Origin: Poriferisocius sp965200775
GTDB taxonomy: Bacteria > Actinomycetota > Acidimicrobiia > Acidimicrobiales > Bin134
Assembly (NCBI GenBank): GCA_965200775.1
Contig: OZ241383.1
Span: 1,302,001 to 1,366,000, forward strand
DNA: 64,000 bases
Reading direction: 5' to 3'
Below are positions 1 through 7,912 of the stretch, one piece after another (within the stretch, counting starts at the first letter, position 1; each line of letters starts with the position of its first letter). The position numbers and the translations under genes are program-made. The notes below the pieces were generated by a model, which saw only the letters and a list, made by a program, of their open reading frames with translations, was not told the origin of the DNA and did no database searches.

Positions 1-1523
1 GGATGCTCCGACATGCGGCGCATCTCCTGCTGCTCCTCCATCAGCTCGTTCACCGCCAGCGAGATGTCCCGCTTGATGTAGCGAGACCCGTAGGCCACCA
101 ACAGGCCGCCGATGATCGACGCCGGTGGAGCCACCACGCTGATGGCCAGCCGCTCCCCGTGGGAGTCGCTGATTGCACCGGCGATGATGCTGCCCATGAA
201 CCCGCCCATGAGGAAGATGAACACCGGCAGCAGGGCGAAGGCCTGGGCCCGCATCCGGTAGGGGGCCACTGCGCCGATGGTGGGAGCGGCGGCCACGAAG
301 GAGGCCGACGTGCAGGCGTTGGCCAGGCTGATCCCGAGGATCATGATTCCGGGCTGGTGGAATCGCATGGCAATGAGCACCAACAGGCCCGATGTGACGA
401 TGAGCGTGCCCGCTGTGCGCACCATCTTGGCCGGGTCCTCCCGGAACATCCCGTCAAACTTGAACCCCGAGATGGGAATGGCCACCAGGCTGGCCAACCA
501 CACCAGGGATGTGACCCAGCCCCGCTGGAAGGCCTCGTATCCGTACTCGTCCTCCAGCATCAGGTTGAGCTGGCCGGGCAGGGTCACGAGGGCGAACCCC
601 AGGGTGCCCACCCCCACGGCCAGGAAGTAGAAGGTCTTGACTTTCTTGAGCCGGGCGAACGCTGTGGACATCGACACCGGCAGGTCCGACCCGATGGGAG
701 GCATCTCGTACTGCTCCCCAAGGATGGCCTGCTGCTCGTTGCCCGCCCGGGGTGGCTCCTTAAGGACGAGCGCCACCAGTGCCAGCACCACAGGAGGTAT
801 GGCGAAGATGTAGAACGCCCACCGCCACCCGTCGTCGCCGCCGGCGATGGAAGCGATGGCTCCGGCCAGCACCGGGCCGATGAGCAGGCCGATGGGCCGC
901 CCCATGCCTTCGAAGGCGAAGATTCGAGCCCGGGCCGGGATGGGATAGGTGTCGGTGAGCAGAGAGGAATGCACCGGTAAGCGGTTGGACTGACCTACGC
1001 CTGTCAGAACCCGGGTCCAGAAATACTGGAACGGGTTCCTCACCAATCCGGTGAGGAAAACGCTCACCGCCCATCCTGCGGTTGCGATGGGCACGATGAT
1101 GGTGCGTTTCACCCGGTCGGCCAGCCAGGCCAGCGGCACCGCGCCCAGCACCAGGGCCACACCGCCGAACGAGGAGATACCCAAGATGACGGTGTCGGAC
1201 ACCCCGAACGCTTTCTGGAGGTCGGGCAGCAGCACGGCGATGGCCACCCGGTCGAACTCGTCGATCACGTTGAGGAAGAAGAGCACCATCAGCATGCTCA
1301 AGCCGCCGGCCTGGATGCCCTGGCGGAGGGTCATGGGCTCCTCGCCGACGCCGGGCAGCAGGTCGTCGGGCAGCACCACCACCTCCGACTTGGCCTCCTG
1401 CTCAGCCAGTCGCTTGGCCTCTTCCTCGAAGACCGCGGCGGCCAGTTCGGCAGGGTCGCCCGAATCCGAACCGACATCCACCGGCGGTGCCGGCTCTACC
1501 GGTTCGTCCATCTCGTCCCCCAT
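1..1523 (-). CDS. MFS transporter, 3' end beyond window
   Basis: Membrane transporter of the major facilitator superfamily; the substrate cannot be read from the sequence. About 507 residues are visible and the C terminus lies outside the window. An acidic cytosolic N-terminal stretch of about 60 residues precedes two blocks of roughly six hydrophobic segments, separated by a charged loop near residues 250-295. The loop after the second helix carries LADRVKR, the usual MFS signature. After the last helix comes a charged, probably helical tail (ELMEEQQEMRRM). The start chosen is the ATG at 1523; a second in-frame ATG lies at 1511. It is transcribed away from the solute-binding lipoprotein at 1674 and has no obvious partner gene. 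Confidence 0.85.
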   Translation of the reverse strand, partial: MGDEMDEPVEPAPPVDVGSDSGDPAELAAAVFEEEAKRLAEQEAKSEVVVLPDDLLPGVGEEPMTLRQGIQAGGLSMLMVLFFLNVIDEFDRVAIAVLLPDLQKAFGVSDTVILGISSFGGVALVLGAVPLAWLADRVKRTIIVPIATAGWAVSVFLTGLVRNPFQYFWTRVLTGVGQSNRLPVHSSLLTDTYPIPARARIFAFEGMGRPIGLLIGPVLAGAIASIAGGDDGWRWAFYIFAIPPVVLALVALVLKEPPRAGNEQQAILGEQYEMPPIGSDLPVSMSTAFARLKKVKTFYFLAVGVGTLGFALVTLPGQLNLMLEDEYGYEAFQRGWVTSLVWLASLVAIPISGFKFDGMFREDPAKMVRTAGTLIVTSGLLVLIAMRFHQPGIMILGISLANACTSASFVAAAPTIGAVAPYRMRAQAFALLPVFIFLMGGFMGSIIAGAISDSHGERLAISVVAPPASIIGGLLVAYGSRYIKRDISLAVNELMEEQQEMRRMSEH

Positions 1524-1532
1524 CGGGCCGCG

Positions 1533-1538
1533 ACACTA
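1533..1538 (-). promoter_or_regulatory. TANNNT -10-like box of MFS gene
   Basis: On the minus strand this reads TAGTGT, ending 9 bases before the ATG at 1523. It fits the leaderless start pattern seen across the window; the spacing is at the long end. Confidence 0.4.
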
Positions 1539-1673
1539 GGCCATGACAGCCGGACCGCGCACCTGTAGTCCCTCCGTGTCCAACTTCGTTTGCGGCACGT
1601 TTCGGGAGCATCGGCTACTGTTCGGCGTTCAAACGGTTCAACGTTCACGTTCCAACTACGGAGAGGGGCAACC

Positions 1674-3398
1674 GTGTCTGGATGGATGCGAAAGATCTGG
1701 GGACTGCTGCTGGCGCTGGTGCTGGTGGCCGCAGCCTGCGGAGGCGGCAACGACGACGACGATGCCGGCGCCGGGCCTGAGCCGACCCAGCAGGAGGATT
1801 CCGCCACTCCCGATGCCTCCGAACCGGAGCCCGACGACGGCGACACCGAACCGGCCCCCGACGAGCCCTCGGAGCCGTCCGAACCAGAGCCCGACGACGG
1901 CGACACCGAACCGGCCCCCGACGAACCGGAGCCAGGCGATGGCGACACCGAACCGGCCCCCGACGAACCGGTGGACATCGGCTACGACGAGCCTCGCGGC
2001 GACCTGTTCGTCGAGTTCCAGAAGACCTTCGACCGGTCCCACCCGTTCCAGCCGCTGGACACGTACTGCGTGGCCCAACCCGATCCCGACTCACCGCCGC
2101 AGGCCACCGACGTGGGCATCACAGAGGACTCCATCACCATCGTCCACATCCGCACCAAACTGGAGGAGCTGGAGAGCATCGGCTTTGCCGTCCCGGTCGG
2201 CGATCCCACCGACATGTACGAGGCGTTCACTGCGGCAATCAATGAGGGATGCAACGGTATCTGGGGCCGCCAGATCGATCTCCGCCTGGTGGAGGTCTCC
2301 GCTCTGGGCGGTGGCGGCGAGGACATCGACACCCTGCGCAACCAGGCGTGCATCGAGGCCACCGAGGACCACAACGCCGTCATCGTGGTCAACTCCAGCG
2401 GATTCCAGGGAACCGCCACACTGTGCATCACCGCCGACCACGACACCCTGTTCCTCACCACCCAGGGCAACCCCAGGGAGTACCACGAGCAGGCCAACGG
2501 CCTCCTCTACTCGATGAGCCCGATCGCCGAGGACTCCATTACCAACATGACCAAGGCAGTGATCGCCACCGGTGCCCTGGATGGCAAGACCATCGGCGTG
2601 GTGTGGCCGGACACCCCCGGTCAGCCCGAGACAGTCCAGGCAGGCATTATCGACATCCTCGAGGACGCGGGATACAAGATCGCGGTGGCCGAGCAGATCG
2701 GTTGCGGCGGAGCAACCACCTGCCGGGACGGTGCCGACATAGCGGTGGAGAGGATGCTGGAAGAGGGCGTGGATGTACTGTTCCCCGGCCTCAACGTGCT
2801 CAGCCTCCCCATGTTCATCGGCGAGATGTCCAGCCAGGGGTTCTCAGCCGGCGACGTGCAGTTCTACAACTCCGACTTCAACAGCCAGGCCGGAGACCTG
2901 GTGTCGGGCAAGGTGGTCCAGTTCGGTGGTGACATCGCCGGCCAGCTCTACAACGGCACCATCATCGTCGACGACGCCCCCACCGGATACTTCCGGGTGA
3001 CAGAGGACCCGGTCCTCAGCTTCAACGCCCCCATCAACGTCTTGTGCAACGCCACCTACGCGGCCAACAGCCCCAAGGGCTTCAGTCATGATTTCTGGGT
3101 GAGGGGAAGCTACGACAGCGCCTACGGCATGACCTCGACGGTTTGTACCGAGATGCGCATGATTGCTCGGGCCATCTATGACGCCGGTCCCAACCCCACC
3201 CGCCAGGACATCTACGACGCCTTCGCCAACTTGGGTCCGGTGGACCTACAGCACATGCTCCCTGCCACCTTCGGCCCCGACAAATTCGGCGCTCCCGATG
3301 TGGTAACCGAGCTGGTGTTCCAGTACCCGTGCCCCCGCGACCCGGACCTGCCGACCTGCGTCGAGCAGACCGCCCCCTACCGCCGGATCGGGGAGTAG
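1674..3398 (+). CDS. Branched-chain amino acid-type ABC solute-binding lipoprotein
   Basis: Extracytoplasmic substrate-binding protein of the Peripla_BP_6 (Leu/Ile/Val-binding) type, 574 residues; the ligand is unknown. The N terminus is a lipoprotein signal (MRKIWGLL, hydrophobic core, AAAC cysteine). An Asp/Glu/Pro-rich linker with three copies of a DDGDTEPAPDEP-like repeat follows, and the type-1 binding fold begins about residue 140. GTG at 1674 was chosen because GGAGAGG lies about 6 bases upstream; an ATG at 1686 would also preserve the signal peptide. No permease or ATPase gene is adjacent, so it either pairs with distant components or works as an orphan receptor. Confidence 0.85.
   Translation: MSGWMRKIWGLLLALVLVAAACGGGNDDDDAGAGPEPTQQEDSATPDASEPEPDDGDTEPAPDEPSEPSEPEPDDGDTEPAPDEPEPGDGDTEPAPDEPVDIGYDEPRGDLFVEFQKTFDRSHPFQPLDTYCVAQPDPDSPPQATDVGITEDSITIVHIRTKLEELESIGFAVPVGDPTDMYEAFTAAINEGCNGIWGRQIDLRLVEVSALGGGGEDIDTLRNQACIEATEDHNAVIVVNSSGFQGTATLCITADHDTLFLTTQGNPREYHEQANGLLYSMSPIAEDSITNMTKAVIATGALDGKTIGVVWPDTPGQPETVQAGIIDILEDAGYKIAVAEQIGCGGATTCRDGADIAVERMLEEGVDVLFPGLNVLSLPMFIGEMSSQGFSAGDVQFYNSDFNSQAGDLVSGKVVQFGGDIAGQLYNGTIIVDDAPTGYFRVTEDPVLSFNAPINVLCNATYAANSPKGFSHDFWVRGSYDSAYGMTSTVCTEMRMIARAIYDAGPNPTRQDIYDAFANLGPVDLQHMLPATFGPDKFGAPDVVTELVFQYPCPRDPDLPTCVEQTAPYRRIGE
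1826..1968 (+). repeat. Three tandem copies of an acidic linker repeat inside the binding-protein gene
   Basis: The segment encoding P-D-D-G-D-T-E-P-A-P-D-E recurs with a 60-base period (about 1826 and 1886) and again, compressed, near 1927. It encodes an unstructured acidic tether between the lipid anchor and the binding domain. Repeats of this kind change copy number easily. Confidence 0.8.
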
Positions 3399-3481
3399 TC
3401 CCAAGCCCATCGACCGGTTCGCATCACCGTGGAACCTGCTCTGGGGTGAGCCCCCGTGGTGGGCAGCGGTCGGCGCGGCGA

Positions 3482-3487
3482 TAGCAT
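3482..3487 (+). promoter_or_regulatory. TANNNT -10-like box of first selenothioredoxin gene
   Basis: TAGCAT ends 7 bases before the GTG at 3495. This spacing supports a leaderless transcript and decides between the alternative GTG starts at 3456 and 3495. Confidence 0.5.
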
Positions 3488-3494
3488 CTGTGGG

Positions 3495-4466
3495 GTGAGC
3501 CCTCGGTTAGTCCGCCGCGGTGACGGTCGGATCGGAACGTGCGCCGTGGCCATGGCTGTGGCGACGGTGCTGCTACTTGTCGTTGCCGCTTGCGGGAAAA
3601 CCGAAACTTCGGTGCTCAGCAGCACCATGCTGGAGACCGCGCCCACCGTGGCAGCCACCGACCCAGGTCCCGCGCCCACCGCCGACGCCCCAGCCTCTGT
3701 TCCTGCGGACGACCCGGAGCCTGATTCCAGCGGCGAGGAGGAGCCGGAACCTGCACCGGAAACCCCGGAACCCGACCCGACCGCCACCTTCAACATAAGC
3801 CTGGCCACCACCAACCCCACCGAATCGGCCTCGGAGACCTCCACGCAGCCGACAGAGTCTGCCACCACCGCTCCCGCTCCGGAGCCGACACCGGAACCCA
3901 CCCCCGCTCCCACCGAGTCGCCTCCCCCCACGGACCCAACTCCCGGGCCGACGCCGGAGCCAACTCCCCAACCATCACCGGAACCCACCCCAGAACCGTC
4001 ACCCGAGCCGTCACCCGAGCCGACCCAACCACCCACACCGGTCCCGGAATCCGAACTGCCCTCGGTCGAGATCACCGACGTAGCCACCGGTTCCACTGTC
4101 AACCTGGCCGGCTACGCACCCTCGGATCGAGCCATCGTGCTGTGGTTCTGGGCCCCCCATTGACCCACCTGCCGCCGGGAAGCACCCGGCGTCGAGCAGT
4201 TCGCTCGAGCCAACGCCGACAAGCTCACCGTCATCGGGGTCGGAACTCAGGACAACCTGGAATTGGCCCAGGATTTCGTTCAGTCCACCGGTACCACGTT
4301 CACAATGCTCTGGGACTCCACCTTCGAGGCCTGGAATCTGCTCGGAATCACAAGCCAACCGGCGGGGATGCTGTTGAGCAGCTACGGGCAGATTCTCGAT
4401 CGGTGGAGGGGCGACATCCCCGAAGCGCGAGTTCTGAACCAGATCGACCAACTGGAACCGGCCTGA
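3495..4466 (+). CDS. Selenocysteine-containing thioredoxin/DsbE-like lipoprotein, paralogue 1
   Basis: Predicted exported thiol-disulfide oxidoreductase of the TlpA/DsbE (MPT53-like) thioredoxin fold, 323 residues if UGA 4161-4163 is read as selenocysteine (residue 223). The N terminus is a lipoprotein signal ending VVAAC. About 150 residues of Pro/Thr/Glu-rich linker follow, then the thioredoxin domain from about residue 190. The active site reads FWAPH-U-PTC-RREAP, matching the family pattern FW.P.C..C..E.P with Sec in place of the first Cys. After the UGA the frame stays open for 100 codons and keeps the family core, including G-Q/S-Q-P for the cis-proline loop. A perfect 7-bp hairpin follows the UGA. 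GTG 3495 was chosen from the upstream TANNNT box; GTG 3456 and ATG 3552 are alternatives. Conventional reading would give a protein cut off at its active site. Confidence 0.88.
4161..4163 (+). other. UGA codon proposed to encode selenocysteine
   Basis: TGA sits where the first active-site cysteine of the thioredoxin motif is expected and is followed by CCC ACC TGC (P-T-C). The frame continues to a natural stop at 4464. Confidence 0.87.
4173..4191 (+). promoter_or_regulatory. Candidate bacterial SECIS hairpin 1
   Basis: Seven perfect base pairs (CGCCGGG with CCCGGCG) enclose the loop AAGCA. The hairpin starts 9 bases after the UGA. If the closing G-C pair is opened, the apical loop begins with G, as the bacterial SECIS consensus expects. 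The loop lies about 15-16 bases from the UGA, near the short limit for such elements. Confidence 0.7.
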
Positions 4467-4467
4467 T

Positions 4468-5061
4468 TTGAACCCGTTCAGCACTTCCCGGTTTCGGCTT
4501 CTCGTCGCCCTCCTCATCGTGGCCTTGGGGATGGCTGGGTGTAGTGGCGGGGACGGTCCCTCAACGTCGGATCAGCCCTCAACGCCGGTTGACGCCGACA
4601 CCGAGCCCAACGATGGCGGCACCGCCGATCAGCCGACAGGTGGAGAAGCCCCGGTCTCCGATCTTCCTTCGGTTGAGCTCACCGACGTAGCCACCGGTTC
4701 CACTGTCAACCTGGCCGGCTACGCACCCTCGGATCGGGCCATCGTGTTGTGGTTCTGGGCCCCCCATTGACCCACCTGCCGCCGGGAAGCGCCCGGCGTC
4801 GAGCAGTTCGCTCGAGCCAACGCCGACAAGCTCACCGTGATCGGCCTCGGAACTCAGGACAACCTTGAGCAGGCCAGGGACTTCGTTGCGCGTACCGGGA
4901 CCACGTTCACAATGCTCTGGGACCCGACCGGGCAGTCCTGGCAACAGCTGGGGATACTCGGCCAGCCTGCCGGGATGCTGTTGAATCCCGATGGGCAGAT
5001 CCTCGATATGTGGAGGGGCGACATTCCCCACAACCGGGTGCTGGAAGCCATCGGCGCCTAG
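4468..5061 (+). CDS. Selenocysteine-containing thioredoxin/DsbE-like lipoprotein, paralogue 2
   Basis: Second predicted Sec-containing secreted thiol-disulfide oxidoreductase, 197 residues with Sec at residue 101 (UGA 4768-4770). It has a lipoprotein signal (hydrophobic core, GMAGC), a linker of about 50 residues rich in Thr/Asp/Pro (much shorter than in paralogue 1), and a thioredoxin domain with FWAPH-U-PTC-RREAP, the cis-proline stretch GQPAG and a C-terminal helix. The only start that keeps the signal peptide is TTG at 4468, one base after the stop of paralogue 1, which implies translational coupling. A SECIS-like hairpin follows the UGA. It probably duplicates the role of paralogue 1 with a shorter tether; its partner protein is unknown. 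Confidence 0.87.
4768..4770 (+). other. UGA codon proposed to encode selenocysteine
   Basis: Same context as the UGA at 4161: preceded by TGGGCCCCCCAT and followed by CCC ACC TGC. The open frame continues to TAG at 5059. Confidence 0.87.
4780..4798 (+). promoter_or_regulatory. Candidate bacterial SECIS hairpin 2
   Basis: The 7-bp stem CGCCGGG/CCCGGCG is identical to the first copy; the loop is AAGCG instead of AAGCA. Confining the change to the loop is consistent with constraint on the stem. Confidence 0.7.
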
Positions 5062-5069
5062 CCGTCGTA

Positions 5070-6257
5070 CTACTTCGGGGTTCCGCCTCCACGATTGTGT
5101 GAACCGGCGCCGGTCTCGGCGTAGCGCTCCACTGATCGGTGGTAATGCTGCAACGACGGTTCGTTTCGCCCGAACAGAACCTCGGTGGTGGCTCCGCTTT
5201 TGAGGGCATTTTGAATCTGGAAACCCACCCAGTAGTCCTCGTCGCGCACAGCCTGGAGCACGAGGGCGCTGAACTGCTCGGCCGTCCGGCGCTCGTCGTC
5301 GTTCGACGGCTCGTGGCGGCACAAAACGGACTGGATCGTGAGGCTGGTGTCAACCGTGGGGCCGGGAAAGAGCTGGCTCACCAGGCAGTAGTCACCCAGG
5401 ATCCCCGAGATCGACACGTTGGGGAAGATCGAATGGATGAGGCGGATGTGGGCGTCGAGGTCCCACTCCTCCTCGGGCTGGTCAACGAGCTGGGGCAGCG
5501 ACTTGCGCCCGAACACGATGCGCTGATGAGGCCCCCAGGTGTCGTGGGCCATGAGGTTGGCCAGCGTGTTCATCCCTACCGTCTTGGGGTGCAGGGTTTC
5601 CTGGTGGTAGCCCTCCAGATAGCCGTCCCACGCCACCTTCCAGCCGGGGCCGTCGAGGGTCCGTTGCTCGAAGATGTGCCACTCGTCCAGCTCGAGCCCG
5701 GCCACGTAGGGGGCGAAATCCCCCAGGAAGGTGTCGATGTCGAAGCTCATCCCCGGGGTGAGGCAGCAGAACACGAACCCGGCCTTCTCGGCGCAGGCCA
5801 GAGGGGTGAGCGAGAGGCGGTCGCGGTCCACATCGCCGAAGGTGTGGGCGCCCAACATGCCCACCAGGTCGCCGGCAGGGTCGTACACCCAGGCGTGGTA
5901 GGGGCAGGAGAACCGCCGGGCCGACCCCGACCCCTCCTGGCACACCTTGGCCCCCCGGTGCTTGCACACGTTGAGGAAGGCCCGGGCCACGCCGTCGGCC
6001 CCCCGGGTGAGCAGCACCGGTACCCCCATCACGTCCATGGCCTTGTAGGAGTTGGGTCCGTCCAGTTCGGAGCCCAGGGCCAGGGCCAACGGCAGGCGCT
6101 TGAACACCCGTTCGGTCTCGAACTCGAAACGGCCCTGGTCGAGGTAGGCGTCAACCCCCTGAGCCATGACCTCCGGTGCCAGGTCGGTGGTGTGGTTCTT
6201 CCACAGGTCGAAGACCCGTCGGGTCAGATCCCGGATGGCGTCTTCGCTGTACACCAT
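5070..6257 (-). CDS. Rieske aromatic ring-hydroxylating oxygenase, alpha subunit family
   Basis: Non-haem iron oxygenase of the ring-hydroxylating dioxygenase large-subunit family, 395 residues, probably adding oxygen to an aromatic or related substrate using electrons from a separate reductase. The Rieske [2Fe-2S] ligands are visible as C98-x-H100 and C118-x2-H121. The catalytic domain carries the E-G-Y-H...L-H iron-site pattern near residues 210-220. Lies 9 bases downstream of the acyl-CoA synthetase gene on the same strand, so the two are likely co-transcribed. No ferredoxin or reductase gene is nearby. Its stop is 8 bases from the convergent selenothioredoxin gene. Confidence 0.9.
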   Translation of the reverse strand: MVYSEDAIRDLTRRVFDLWKNHTTDLAPEVMAQGVDAYLDQGRFEFETERVFKRLPLALALGSELDGPNSYKAMDVMGVPVLLTRGADGVARAFLNVCKHRGAKVCQEGSGSARRFSCPYHAWVYDPAGDLVGMLGAHTFGDVDRDRLSLTPLACAEKAGFVFCCLTPGMSFDIDTFLGDFAPYVAGLELDEWHIFEQRTLDGPGWKVAWDGYLEGYHQETLHPKTVGMNTLANLMAHDTWGPHQRIVFGRKSLPQLVDQPEEEWDLDAHIRLIHSIFPNVSISGILGDYCLVSQLFPGPTVDTSLTIQSVLCRHEPSNDDERRTAEQFSALVLQAVRDEDYWVGFQIQNALKSGATTEVLFGRNEPSLQHYHRSVERYAETGAGSHNRGGGTPK

Positions 6258-6266
6258 CCGGCCACC

Positions 6267-7811
6267 CTATGACATCGAGGCCAGATACTCCTCGCGCAGG
6301 GGTTTCTTGTAGAGCTTGCCTGTGGGCAGACGGGGCAGTTCGGGGCGGAAATCGATTACTCGGGGCACCTTGTAGCCGGCGAGGTGCTCGCGGGCGTGGC
6401 CCCTCAACTGCTCGGCCATCGCCTCAGTGGGCTCGACGCCGACCTCGAGCTGGATCACGGCGTGGACGTACTCCCCCATCTCGTCGTCGGGCAGACCGAA
6501 AACCGCCACGTCGGCCACGTCGGGGTGCAGCACGAAGCAGTCCTCGATCTCCTGGGGGTAGATGTTCACCCCGCCGCTGATAATCATGAACGCCGACCGG
6601 TCGGTGAGGTAGAGGTAGCCCTCCTCGTCGAGGTATCCGATGTCGCCGAGCTTCGACCAGTTCTCATTGCCAGGATGACGGGACTCCCGCGTCTTCTCCG
6701 CGTCGCCGTGGTACTCGAAGCTGGGTTCGTCCCGCTCGAAGTAGACCAGTCCCGGCTCGCCGGTCTCAAGCTCCCGCCCTTCCTCGTCGCAGATGTGGAT
6801 CACCCCGAGCATCGCCTTGCCCACAGACCCCTTGTGCTCGAGCCAGTCGGACGCGTTAATGAAGCACATCCCGTTGGCCTCGGTGCCGGCGTAGTACTCC
6901 ATGATGATCGGCCCCCACCAGTCGATCATCTGCTCCTTCACCGCCACCGGGCAGGGAGCCGCCGCGTGAACCGCCATCTTCAGCGACGACAGGTCGTAGC
7001 GGTGCCGGACATCGTCTGGCAGCTTGAGCAGGCGGATGAACATGGTGGGCACGAGCTGGCTATCCGTTACGGAGTACTGCTCCACGTAGGCCAGGTAGCG
7101 TTCGGCATCGAAACGGTCCATCACCACCAGCGTGCCGCCCAGCTCGTGTACCCCGGCCCCCCACATCAGCGGGGCCGAGTGATACAGAGGGGCGGGCGAC
7201 AGGTACACCGAGTTGGCGTCCATGCCGAGCAGAAAGCTCTCCAGCATCCCGATGCCCGAGAGGCTCGAATCGCCCACCTCGACACCGGGGAGAGGGCGCA
7301 GGATGCCCTTGGGCTTGCCCGTGGTACCCGACGAGTACAGCATCACGTCGCCCTTGGGCATCCGAGCCAGCGGCTCGGTGGGCATGGTTGCCACGGCGTC
7401 CTCGTAGCGCTCGAAGCCGTCGGCCGCGGCGTCCATCATCAACCGGTGGGGACAGCCGCCGATGAGGTCGAGCATCTGCGTGGCGGTGTTGGCCATTGCC
7501 GCGGTGGTTACCAACACCTCCGACCCGCTGTCCTCAACCAGGTAGGCCGCCTCCTCGGGCGACAGGTAGCGGTTGATGGTGGTGATGTATAGACCTGAGG
7601 TCATCGCCGCCCAGTACACCTCGAAGTAGCGGGGGTGGTTTTCGGCGAGGATGCTGATGTGGTCGCCCTCCCTCAACCCCCGGGCATACAAGAGCTGCGC
7701 CAGCCGGTTGGCCCCCTCGTCCAGCTCCCCGTAGGTGGTGACCTCGCCGGTGGCGGCCATGACCACCGCCGGCTTGTCGGGCGTCAAGAGAGAATGATGA
7801 CCCGGGTACAT
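6267..7811 (-). CDS. AMP-forming acyl-CoA synthetase
   Basis: ANL-superfamily ligase, 514 residues, activating a carboxylic acid to its acyl-AMP and then acyl-CoA; acid specificity is unknown. The AMP-binding P-loop YSSGTTGKPKG is at residues 159-169, YYAGTEANG matches the A5 motif, and LTDRSAFMIISGG and PTGKLYKK are the hinge region and catalytic-lysine tail. Length is typical of a medium or long fatty acyl-CoA ligase. It leads a two-gene operon with the Rieske oxygenase, which suggests activation and oxidation of one organic acid. ATG at 7811 is preceded by a weak AAAGG. Confidence 0.9.
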   Translation of the reverse strand: MYPGHHSLLTPDKPAVVMAATGEVTTYGELDEGANRLAQLLYARGLREGDHISILAENHPRYFEVYWAAMTSGLYITTINRYLSPEEAAYLVEDSGSEVLVTTAAMANTATQMLDLIGGCPHRLMMDAAADGFERYEDAVATMPTEPLARMPKGDVMLYSSGTTGKPKGILRPLPGVEVGDSSLSGIGMLESFLLGMDANSVYLSPAPLYHSAPLMWGAGVHELGGTLVVMDRFDAERYLAYVEQYSVTDSQLVPTMFIRLLKLPDDVRHRYDLSSLKMAVHAAAPCPVAVKEQMIDWWGPIIMEYYAGTEANGMCFINASDWLEHKGSVGKAMLGVIHICDEEGRELETGEPGLVYFERDEPSFEYHGDAEKTRESRHPGNENWSKLGDIGYLDEEGYLYLTDRSAFMIISGGVNIYPQEIEDCFVLHPDVADVAVFGLPDDEMGEYVHAVIQLEVGVEPTEAMAEQLRGHAREHLAGYKVPRVIDFRPELPRLPTGKLYKKPLREEYLASMS

Positions 7812-7899
7812 GTCGGACCTACCTTTCCGGCTGTTGGGCGAATCGAACTACGTCCAGCGCCGGCACCGGCTCGAGGGTGGTGGCACGGCATGTCACCCT

Positions 7900-7905
7900 T
7901 ATCCT
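7900..7905 (+). promoter_or_regulatory. TANNNT -10-like box of the mrp operon
   Basis: TATCCT ends 7 bases before ATG 7913. No convincing -35 hexamer was seen. The placement implies transcription starts at or next to the start codon. Confidence 0.5.
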
Positions 7906-7912
7906 ACAGACC

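Larger units (their letters stand above)
4071..4260 (+). repeat. Near-identical duplicated block, copy 1 (partner 4678-4867)
   Basis: This 190-base block matches 4678-4867 at 182 positions by hand count, about 96%. It covers the start of the thioredoxin domain, the UGA, the hairpin and about 30 codons beyond. Sequence on both sides is clearly more diverged, so the block looks homogenised by gene conversion or selection rather than simply duplicated. Confidence 0.85.
4678..4867 (+). repeat. Near-identical duplicated block, copy 2 (partner 4071-4260)
   Basis: Second copy of the block described at 4071, offset 607 bases. Eight substitutions were counted, one of them in the hairpin loop and none in the stem or around the UGA. 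Confidence 0.85.

Noticed and set aside
3..980. Plus-strand open frame at the left edge
   Set aside because: Antisense to the MFS gene; its His-rich low-complexity translation has no domain.
1826..1968. Regular repeats considered as a CRISPR array
   Set aside because: They are in-frame coding repeats without unique spacers. No CRISPR-like array was seen anywhere in the window.
4161..4163. Reading the UGA at 4161 (and 4768, 61443) as ordinary stops or as pseudogene mutations
   Set aside because: Three independent genes have the UGA at a predicted redox-cysteine position with Cys three codons later, an open family-like frame after it, and a hairpin nearby. Random nonsense mutations would not pick that site three times.
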